Both the position numbers and the translations under genes were made by a program. A model generated the notes under the pieces. The model was given only the letters and a program-made list of their open reading frames with translations. It had not been told where the DNA came from and searched no databases. A DNA stretch of 7,494 bases from Nitrospirota bacterium (GTDB lineage: Bacteria > Nitrospirota > Thermodesulfovibrionia > UBA6902 > BMS3Bbin08): contig DAOVVO010000066.1 in the NCBI GenBank assembly GCA_030637135.1, forward strand, positions 1 to 7,494. Direction: 5' to 3'. Below are positions 1-4,966 of this stretch, in pieces. Position 1 is the stretch's first letter; each line of letters begins with the position of its first letter.

Positions 1-12
1 CATGGTGGGATG

Positions 13-136
13 TTTTGGACAGCATTTGCAAAGAAAGGCAACCTGATTTAGAATCGGGACAAAACCTGTCCAAAAAGCTTTTAATTTCCAGAGGTTATTA
101 CTCATAAGGATAGGCTTTTCAGATTATTTTGGACAG
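13..136. repeat. Three copies of TTTTGGACAG upstream of pyrF (two direct, one inverted)
   Basis: The 10-base word TTTTGGACAG occurs at 13-22 and 127-136, and its exact reverse complement CTGTCCAAAA at 66-75. The first two copies could pair as a 10-bp stem with a 43-base loop. The last copy sits just upstream of the likely -10 element of pyrF. Three exact 10-mers in 124 bases are unlikely by chance. They could be operator sites for an unknown regulator or remnants of mobile-element ends. The sequence alone does not separate these. Confidence 0.6.
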
Positions 137-144
137 TAATGATA

Positions 145-150
145 TATAAT
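145..150 (+). promoter_or_regulatory. Putative -10 element of the pyrF promoter
   Basis: A perfect TATAAT lies 14 bases before the pyrF ATG. No good -35 hexamer is found at 16-18 bases: TTGGAC at 129-134 is only 10 bases away and belongs to the repeated box. If used, transcription would start about 8 bases before the start codon, giving an almost leaderless mRNA. That fits the lack of a Shine-Dalgarno sequence. The region is very AT-rich, so a chance TATAAT is possible. Confidence 0.35.
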
Positions 151-164
151 TTTAAATTTTTCAT

Positions 165-887
165 ATGGAATCCAAGGGACGTATAATATTAGCCCTCGAC
201 GTAGCGAGTCATGACAAAGTTATAAATATACTCGAAAAGTTTAAAGAACATATCAATATATTTAAAGTTGGTTCTGAGTTATTTACAGCCGTTGGCCCGA
301 AAATAATACATGAAATACATACAAGAGGGAAAAAGGTTTTTCTTGACCTCAAATACCACGATGTTCCTCATACAGTACAAAAAACTGCACGGGTAGCCAC
401 AGAGCTTGGTGTATTCATGTTCACTATTCATACGTTAGGTGGCTTTGAAATGATGAAGAAAACGGCTCAGGCACTTGCTGAACATTCACTTAAGAAAAAC
501 ATTGAAAAACCAAAGCTTCTTGGTATCACACTTTTAACGAGCATAGACCAGAATACCCTAAGAGATGAACTCGGTATAGAACAAAGCATAAGCACACAGG
601 TTAAACATCTTGCCGAGCTTGCTTTAAAAGCAGGTCTTGACGGGGTAGTTGCATCGCCACAGGAAGTAGAAATTATCAGAGCTCAATGCGGACAGGGTTT
701 TTTGGTAGTCACACCGGGCATCAGACCCTCTTGGACATCATCAGATGATCAGAAAAGGATCATGACCCCCAAAGAAGCACTCAGGAAAGGGGCTGATTAT
801 CTTGTAATAGGGAGAGCTATTATGTCACAGCCCGATCCAATGGAGGCACTTAAAAGGATTGAAGTAGAGATAAAGCTTAAGAACTGA
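165..887 (+). CDS. pyrF: Orotidine 5'-phosphate decarboxylase
   Basis: This cytoplasmic enzyme decarboxylates orotidine 5'-phosphate to UMP, the last step of de novo pyrimidine synthesis. The 240-residue protein has the usual length of the short bacterial family. It starts with the first beta strand IILALD (7-12), followed by FKVG with Lys34. The catalytic cluster DLKYHD supplies Asp61, Lys63 and Asp66. The conserved GVVASPQE (160-167) and the phosphate-binding VVTPGIRP (181-188) follow, with the late VIGRAI arginine motif near the C-terminus. The ATG at 165 is chosen because only three residues precede the conserved core (MESKGRIILALD). No Shine-Dalgarno sequence is visible before it, so initiation may be leaderless or depend on AT-rich unstructured mRNA. 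No other pyr gene is adjacent. It appears to be a single-gene unit behind the repeated TTTTGGACAG boxes. Confidence 0.97.
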   Translation: MESKGRIILALDVASHDKVINILEKFKEHINIFKVGSELFTAVGPKIIHEIHTRGKKVFLDLKYHDVPHTVQKTARVATELGVFMFTIHTLGGFEMMKKTAQALAEHSLKKNIEKPKLLGITLLTSIDQNTLRDELGIEQSISTQVKHLAELALKAGLDGVVASPQEVEIIRAQCGQGFLVVTPGIRPSWTSSDDQKRIMTPKEALRKGADYLVIGRAIMSQPDPMEALKRIEVEIKLKN

Positions 888-1132
888 GATTCGAGGTTTT
901 TTCACAAGAACAGCGATTAATTCATAAAATTAGTTAAATATCAAAAAAGAGATTTATAACATAAACCAATACGTAAAAACTATCCCATATTTTTCACGTT
1001 GCCATTTGTTTTGATATATGTTCTTGAATTCTCATCTTTCATTTTGATTTTTTACCATTAATTTTTGATTATATCAGGTGCCAACTTCTAGTTAATTCAA
1101 CATTAAATGCGAACAAGAGAAAGTTAAAAAGA
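888..1132. other. AT-rich spacer between pyrF and the TrpE/PabB gene
   Basis: No open frame of note lies here. A run of six T at 899-904 follows pyrF, but I find no convincing stem before it, so a terminator is not called. Repeated TTTTGAT-type words occur at about 1013-1072. The 14-mer CATTTTGATTTTTT at 1040-1053 is found again exactly at 4512-4525. No clear promoter for the downstream gene was found. Confidence 0.5.
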
Positions 1133-2620
1133 TTGGTTATCCTTCCCGGGAGAGACACATTCATTGAAAACGCAAAGGGGGGTGAAATACATCCCATTCA
1201 TGTAGAGTTACCTTTTATTCATCCTCAACAAGCGTATGAATCAATCAAAGGACCTTACAGCTTTCTCCTTGAGAGCATAAAAGGGCCGGAAAAAATTGCC
1301 AGATACTCATTCGCAGGGAAAGAACCCTTTTTAATCTTCAAGGTAAAAAATGGCATTGTGGAATTAGAAGCCAGAGACAGAAAAATCCTGGCTTCAACAT
1401 CACCCTTAAAGATATTAAAAAATTTACTCACCTCTTATAAAATAAAGGCACTCCCCGATTTTCCTCCCTTTTTAGGTGGAGCAGTAGGCATTATCAGTTA
1501 TGATTTTGTACATTATTTTGAAAAACTTCCCAGGACTGCCGTTGATGACTTGCAGTTACCTGATGCACATTTTCTGTTAATTGATACGTTCATTGCATTT
1601 GACCATAAAGAGAAAAAAACCCTTATCATATCCTGTCCCGGGATTAGCGGCAGTGCATTTGTTACGGAATTACGCGTAAAAGACCATGGTGTCACCTATG
1701 ACAAAGCACGTGAAAACATTAACGAACTTTATCTGAAAATAACCTCAAACAGGGATAAACATCCAGAAAGTCCGGGGCATTTAAAAAAACCAATTACTAT
1801 AAACCATGAAATGGATAAAAAAAATTACATAGATATAGTGAAAAGGACCAAGGAATATATAAAGGCAGGTGATATATTCCAGGCGAATCTTTCACAGAGA
1901 GTATCAGCCTACATAGGTAATACCGAACAATGGGATATTTACAAAATTTTGAGCTCAATCAACCCTTCCCCTTTTGCTGCATATCTGGACATGGGGAATT
2001 ACCAAATTGTCAGTTCTTCTCCCGAAAGACTGCTTCTCTTTCATGGAACTACCGTTGAAACAAGACCAATTGCAGGGACGAGACCAAGAGGGCTTGATGC
2101 TCAGGGTGACATGAATATGAGAAAGGACCTGTTGCTCAATGAAAAAGAACGGGCTGAGCACTTAATGTTGATAGACCTTGAACGTAATGACCTCGGTAAA
2201 ATCTCTGATTACGGGTCTGTTTTCGTTGATGAATTTATGATTACAGAGGATTATTCTCATGTCATACATATTGTTTCGAATAGTAAGGGAACGGTTGCAA
2301 AACATAAAAACTGCTTTGACGCGGTAAGAGCCGCTTTTCCGGGAGGGACAATAACAGGGGTTCCAAAAGTAAGATGTATGGAGATAATTGACGAGCTTGA
2401 ACCTGTAACCAGGGGCCCGTACACAGGCGCCCTCGGTTATATAAGTTTCTCGGGTAATATGGATTTAAATATTATTATTAGAACATTCGTTATCAAAAAG
2501 GGTATCGCGTATGTTCAAGCTGGTGCAGGCATTGTGGCAGATTCTGAGCCGGAAAAGGAATATTTTGAGACTTTTAAAAAAGCAGAAGCACTTATAAAAA
2601 CCCTGGAAGTAATAAGATAA
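1133..2620 (+). CDS. trpE/pabB: Chorismate-using synthase component I, TrpE/PabB family (anthranilate or 4-amino-4-deoxychorismate synthase)
   Basis: The protein aminates chorismate with ammonia from a glutaminase partner, giving anthranilate (tryptophan) or aminodeoxychorismate (folate). The 495 residues match the full family length. The N-terminal domain has PYSFLLES (41-48), including the LLES motif that binds tryptophan in TrpE, and RYSF (57-60). The C-terminal chorismate-binding domain has DIFQANLSQR (247-256), RPIAGTRPRG (311-320), LIDLERNDLG, SHVIHIVS, FPGGTITGVPK (402-412), MEIIDELEP and VQAGAGIVADSEPE. Alanine in PIAGT favours TrpE, since E. coli PabB has the catalytic lysine of PIKGT. 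FQANL and PGGTITGVPK look more PabB-like, so the product is uncertain. The start is TTG: the frame is open back to a stop at 1025-1027 but holds no ATG, GTG or other TTG, and the N-terminus aligns well with TrpE proteins. A weak purine-rich site (AAGAGAAAG) precedes it. No glutaminase gene is adjacent. Confidence 0.93.
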   Translation: MVILPGRDTFIENAKGGEIHPIHVELPFIHPQQAYESIKGPYSFLLESIKGPEKIARYSFAGKEPFLIFKVKNGIVELEARDRKILASTSPLKILKNLLTSYKIKALPDFPPFLGGAVGIISYDFVHYFEKLPRTAVDDLQLPDAHFLLIDTFIAFDHKEKKTLIISCPGISGSAFVTELRVKDHGVTYDKARENINELYLKITSNRDKHPESPGHLKKPITINHEMDKKNYIDIVKRTKEYIKAGDIFQANLSQRVSAYIGNTEQWDIYKILSSINPSPFAAYLDMGNYQIVSSSPERLLLFHGTTVETRPIAGTRPRGLDAQGDMNMRKDLLLNEKERAEHLMLIDLERNDLGKISDYGSVFVDEFMITEDYSHVIHIVSNSKGTVAKHKNCFDAVRAAFPGGTITGVPKVRCMEIIDELEPVTRGPYTGALGYISFSGNMDLNIIIRTFVIKKGIAYVQAGAGIVADSEPEKEYFETFKKAEALIKTLEVIR

Positions 2621-2624
2621 TAAT

Positions 2625-3617
2625 TTAGAAAAACTTACGCCATCCTCTTTTCTTCTTTAAAACCCCTAAAAATGTCTGTCTGAATCCAGATAGTTCCCTG
2701 AGCGTTTTGTCCTGTGTTTTCTGTATTTCCTTAAGGGAAGAATGTATTCCTAACAAGACATTCCTTAATTCTCTCATTGCTTGTGTGAGCTGCGAAAAAT
2801 CTGTGGAAGGAGGTGCTTGTGTAATTGTTTCTTGAGCTGCCATAGACTTTACCGGTTCTTTTGATCTGACCGGAGTAATTGTATCGTCAAATGTCGTGGG
2901 CTTTATGGAATGCTGCGGATTGATGGGAGGGGCAGTAACAGGTTTTTCAGCTTCTAAGACATTGGGTTGCGGAGCTGTCTTCTTCAGAGTCTTCTGTGCA
3001 ACCTCTTCAGAAGGCTTTTCAATATCTATTTTATGCTTTTTTGATATGTGTTTAACTAAAATATCAATGGTATCCTTAAATGTCTCTTGAACCCCCTTGC
3101 CTTCGGCTGCAACAGCCTCAAAAAAAGGAACATTGTGTTTGTTCAAAACCCCATTAAGTTCCTCAATGCTCATTATGTTTTCAAGGTCTCTTTTGTTATA
3201 TTGGATTACAACAGGGATATCATGAGGATCTAAATTGTTTGCGGCGAGATTTTCTTTCATATTATTAAAACTCTCAATATTTTGATCTCTTACCCCCTTT
3301 TGAGAATCAGCTACAAACACCACCGCATCAGCACCTTTAAGCACAAGACGTCTTGTTGCATTGTATTTTACCTGGCCAGGGACTGTATAAAGCTGAATCC
3401 TTATATTGAAATCTTTAACTTTCCCTAAGTCTACCGGAAGAAAATCAAAGAAAAGAGTTCTATCAGCCTCTGTAGCTAAAGAAATAAGTTTTCCTCTTGA
3501 ATCTGACGGCAAAATTGTATGGAGTTGCTGAAGATTCGTCGTTTTACCAGAAAACCCTGGTCCGTAATATACAACCTTGAGTGTGATTTCCTTCACCGTA
3601 TAATTAAAAAGCGCCAT
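2625..3617 (-). CDS. MglA-like small Ras-family GTPase with long C-terminal tail
   Basis: Residues 1-195 are a full MglA-type GTPase, the bacterial polarity switch that controls gliding and type IV pili in Myxococcus. The P-loop GPGFSGKTT (19-27) has the MglA-specific Gly21. Arg53 and Gln82 fall exactly where Myxococcus MglA has its catalytic pair. The switch II sequence is TVPGQ (78-82) instead of DTAGQ, and the base-recognition motif is NKRD (141-144). The protein is 330 residues, whereas MglA is about 195. The remaining 135 residues are a Pro/Thr/Lys-rich linker (about 200-270), then a charged amphipathic helix with coiled-coil character (about 275-320) and a basic end KKKRGWRKFF. No MglB (GAP) gene is adjacent. 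It lies 92 bases downstream of panD on the same strand. The start rests on alignment with MglA, as the ribosome site is weak (AAAGACG). Its cellular role here is not known. Confidence 0.9.
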   Translation of the reverse strand: MALFNYTVKEITLKVVYYGPGFSGKTTNLQQLHTILPSDSRGKLISLATEADRTLFFDFLPVDLGKVKDFNIRIQLYTVPGQVKYNATRRLVLKGADAVVFVADSQKGVRDQNIESFNNMKENLAANNLDPHDIPVVIQYNKRDLENIMSIEELNGVLNKHNVPFFEAVAAEGKGVQETFKDTIDILVKHISKKHKIDIEKPSEEVAQKTLKKTAPQPNVLEAEKPVTAPPINPQHSIKPTTFDDTITPVRSKEPVKSMAAQETITQAPPSTDFSQLTQAMRELRNVLLGIHSSLKEIQKTQDKTLRELSGFRQTFLGVLKKKRGWRKFF

Positions 3618-3709
3618 CGTCTTTTAGAATACTATAAAGTTTTATATCATGCAAGATGTGGGAAAAATTGGAGGGAGAGCGGAACGATTTTTCTCAAGAT
3701 GAAAAGTAT

Positions 3710-4060
3710 TTATTCTATAATCCTGTTCTTTTCGTCAAGTCTGATAATTTTTGGAGAAAAATTCTTTATTTCATCTTCCGTATAGTATTCGTAACAAAAA
3801 ATTATAATTTTGTCCCCTATCGTACCCTTTCGTGCAGTAGGGCCATTGAGACAGATAATGCCAGAATTCCTTTCGCCGGGAATTACATATGTCTCAAATC
3901 GCTCCCCGTTGTTGAGGTTACTAACCATCACCTGCTCATACGGTTTAATGCCTGTAATATGGAGCAATACCTCGTCTACTGTCAAACTTCCCTCATATGC
4001 TATGTTAGAATCCGTAACTGTAGCCATATGTATTTTTGATCTGAGCATGCACCTTAACAT
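3710..4060 (-). CDS. panD: Aspartate 1-decarboxylase, pyruvoyl-dependent proenzyme
   Basis: This cytoplasmic enzyme converts L-aspartate to beta-alanine for pantothenate and coenzyme A. It is made as a proenzyme that cleaves itself between Gly24 and Ser25, and Ser25 becomes the pyruvoyl group. The sequence shows YEGS (22-25) with Gly24-Ser25 exactly in place. Lys9, Arg54, Thr57, Tyr58 and Asn72 match the active-site positions of E. coli PanD. The 116 residues are close to the normal 115-130. The ATG at 4060 is supported by this numbering and by a good ribosome site, GAGGA (4067-4071), six bases upstream. A promoter-like pair lies at 4093-4120. Other pantothenate genes (panB, panC) are not adjacent. 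No terminator is seen before the MglA-like gene, so the two may be co-transcribed. Confidence 0.97.
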   Translation of the reverse strand: MLRCMLRSKIHMATVTDSNIAYEGSLTVDEVLLHITGIKPYEQVMVSNLNNGERFETYVIPGERNSGIICLNGPTARKGTIGDKIIIFCYEYYTEDEIKNFSPKIIRLDEKNRIIE

Positions 4061-4092
4061 AATAGTTCCTCAAAATCAGAATGATATCCAAT

Positions 4093-4120
4093 ATTAAAAG
4101 GTTTAAATTTCAAATATCAA
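4093..4120 (-). promoter_or_regulatory. Putative sigma-70-type promoter of panD
   Basis: Read on the minus strand, TTGATA (4120-4115, five of six matches to the -35 consensus) is followed after 16 bases by TTTAAT (4098-4093, five of six matches to the -10). Transcription would start near 4086, giving a leader of about 25 bases that contains the panD ribosome site. The position and spacing are good, but the surroundings are AT-rich, so this remains a prediction. Confidence 0.55.
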
Positions 4121-4261
4121 GCACCTCAGAACGAGTTCGTATCGAATCGATTACGACAACAATCAAATCATAAACCTTCTTTCGTGATTAAGTTGAAATA
4201 ATCCTAAAAATCAAAGATCAAAGATTGAAAATCAACCTATTCGACTGTCTCCAACTTAATC

Positions 4262-4307
4262 CTTCGACTTTGCTCAGGGTTGGACATTCGGCTGAGCTCA
4301 GTCGAAG
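4262..4307. repeat. Imperfect palindromic repeat, CTTCGAC...GTCGAAG type
   Basis: CTTCGACTTTGCTCAG (4262-4277) and CTGAGCTCAGTCGAAG (4292-4307) are inverted copies matching at 14 of 16 positions with a 14-base loop. The right arm contains the perfect palindrome CTGAGCTCAG (4292-4301). A further CTGAGC follows at 4313-4318. Sequences of this CTTCGAC/GCTCAG kind are known to me as interspersed intergenic repeats in many environmental bacterial genomes. Their function is unknown. No T-run follows on either strand, so it is not a terminator. Confidence 0.7.
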
Positions 4308-4316
4308 CCATACTGA

Positions 4317-4364
4317 GCGGCACCTGTATTTTCCCTGCCCTAAAAGGTAGGGTTTGTGTGCCGC
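4317..4364. repeat. Nested GC-rich stem-loop
   Basis: A perfect 7-bp outer stem, GCGGCAC (4317-4323) with GTGCCGC (4358-4364), encloses an inner stem CCCTGCC (4333-4339) with GGTAGGG (4346-4352). The inner stem has one G-T wobble and a six-base loop. The inner and outer stems are separated by an asymmetric internal loop of 9 and 5 bases. It begins nine bases after the CTTCGAC hairpin and may form one composite element with it. It could be a REP-like DNA repeat or a small structured RNA. No transcription signal clearly attaches to it. Confidence 0.6.
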
Positions 4365-4434
4365 CGAACGTATCAAAATGACATATAAAAATGTAAAAAT
4401 CTATCTTTTGACTTTCAAAGTAATTATAAGGGAA

Positions 4435-4448
4435 GCCACTATAGTGGC
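4435..4448. repeat. Perfect 14-bp palindrome GCCACTATAGTGGC
   Basis: The word equals its own reverse complement and stands alone in AT-rich sequence. It could bind a dimeric regulator or fold as a 5-bp stem with a TATA loop. A run of six T begins about eight bases later on the plus strand. This would be a poor terminator, and no plus-strand gene lies just upstream. Confidence 0.55.
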
Positions 4449-4487
4449 ACTTTCAGTTTTTTCTCTCAATAGTGTATTAGACTTATC

Positions 4488-4525
4488 TTTGAATTTTGAT
4501 TTGTCATTTTACATTTTGATTTTTT
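4488..4525. repeat. TTTTGAT-rich low-complexity repeat
   Basis: The TTTTGAT word is repeated here. The final 14 bases (4512-4525) are an exact copy of 1040-1053 before the TrpE/PabB gene. An inverted relative (AAAAATCAAAGATCAAAGAT) lies at 4206-4225, so the hairpin elements between them are flanked by roughly inverted low-complexity arms. This may be chance in AT-rich DNA or the margins of a repeat family. Confidence 0.4.
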
Positions 4526-4560
4526 CATTACCCCGGATTCGCTTATCTGTTTTACTTCCT

Positions 4561-4604
4561 TTGGTAATTGGTATCAAGTATTCGGGATGAAAATTGGTAA
4601 TTGG
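4561..4604. repeat. Direct repeat TTGGTAATTGG, 33 bases apart
   Basis: The 11-mer occurs at 4561-4571 and 4594-4604. The start-to-start spacing of 33 bases is close to three helical turns, so two sites on one face of the helix are possible. Nothing ties it to a gene start: the nearest gene, gatC, ends at 4681 and runs away from its own start. It may simply belong to the repeat island. Confidence 0.4.
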
Positions 4605-4680
4605 GGGCAGATTCTCTGGAGACAATACTTTTGCTCTTTAGTTTTTGACACTTCATATTTTGATCTGAAAATTTAATATG

Positions 4681-4953
4681 TTACTCTATTATTTTAGGTA
4701 CCCTGTAAAAATTATCTATCCTGCCCGGGGCATTGCGGAGAGCTTTTTCCCTCGAAAGAGATGGTGTTTGTTCATCATCCCTAAATATGTTTTTCATGGA
4801 AAGGACGTGTGAAGTAGGCTCGACATCACGTGTGTCTAATTCATTCAATTTATCAAAGTATTCCATAATGTTGGTCATTTGTTGAGCAAAAAATTCTTTT
4901 TCGTTGTCCGAGAGCTCGAGTCGTGCCAGTCTCGCTATATGATCGATTTTCAT
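4681..4953 (-). CDS. gatC: Asp-tRNA(Asn)/Glu-tRNA(Gln) amidotransferase subunit C
   Basis: GatC is the small structural subunit of the GatCAB complex, which amidates misacylated Glu-tRNA(Gln) or Asp-tRNA(Asn). It wraps around and steadies the GatA-GatB interface. The 90 residues carry the family pattern: IARLARLEL near the start, FAQQMTNIMEYFDKLNELDT in the helical part, VEPTSHV in the middle, and NAPGRIDNFYRVPKIIE at the end. It is a few residues shorter at the N-terminus than many GatC proteins. The ATG follows the helicase TGA directly and in frame. A GGAG site inside the helicase gene at 4963-4966 supports separate initiation. gatA, often the next gene, is not downstream; a repeat-rich gap is there instead. 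gatA and gatB must therefore lie elsewhere if the complex is functional. Confidence 0.95.
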   Translation of the reverse strand: MKIDHIARLARLELSDNEKEFFAQQMTNIMEYFDKLNELDTRDVEPTSHVLSMKNIFRDDEQTPSLSREKALRNAPGRIDNFYRVPKIIE

Positions 4954-4966
4954 TCAGAGTTTCTCC
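4954..4966 (-). promoter_or_regulatory. gatC ribosome site and stop/start junction
   Basis: On the minus strand GGAG (4966-4963) is followed after nine bases by the gatC ATG. The three bases before the ATG are the TGA of the helicase gene. The arrangement favours coupled termination and re-initiation, and it supports the ATG at 4953 as the gatC start. Confidence 0.7.

Larger units (their letters stand above)
4061..4680. other. 620-base gene-free, repeat-rich region between gatC and panD
   Basis: No protein with recognisable features is encoded on either strand. The panD promoter occupies the left end. The rest holds a tandem TCAAAGA pair (4211-4224), a CTTCGAC/CTGAGC hairpin, a nested GC-rich stem (4317-4364), a 14-bp palindrome (4435-4448), TTTTGAT-rich sequence (about 4488-4525) and a direct repeat TTGGTAATTGG. 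The dense mix looks like an interspersed repeat island. No intrinsic terminator for gatC with a clear stem and T-run was found here. Confidence 0.6.

Noticed and set aside
13..30. Possible sigma-54 promoter (TTGGACAGCATTTGCA).
   Set aside because: The GG and GC pairs are nine bases apart instead of ten, and the -24 element departs from TGGCAC. No activator gene is seen nearby.
3..107. Open frame at the left edge on the plus strand, 34 residues to a TAA, possibly the tail of an upstream gene.
   Set aside because: It is too short to recognise, has no known motif, and overlaps two of the TTTTGGACAG repeats. It cannot be told from chance.
888..905. Possible intrinsic terminator after pyrF.
   Set aside because: A T-run is present, but no stable stem lies before it.
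1513..2161. Minus-strand open frames of 60 and 68 residues inside the TrpE/PabB gene.
   Set aside because: They are shadows of a clearly coding plus-strand gene and have no family features.
3519..4097. Plus-strand open frames of 88, 127 and 95 residues over the MglA-like gene start and panD.
   Set aside because: They lie opposite panD, whose residues match the family at every active-site position, and have no motifs of their own.
4435..4465. Palindrome plus T-run as a plus-strand terminator.
   Set aside because: The T-run starts about eight bases after the stem, and no plus-strand gene ends nearby.
4354..4590. Plus-strand open frame of 78 residues in the repeat-rich gap.
   Set aside because: It runs through palindromes and low-complexity repeats. 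Its hydrophobic translation reflects T-rich DNA, and no ribosome site is evident.
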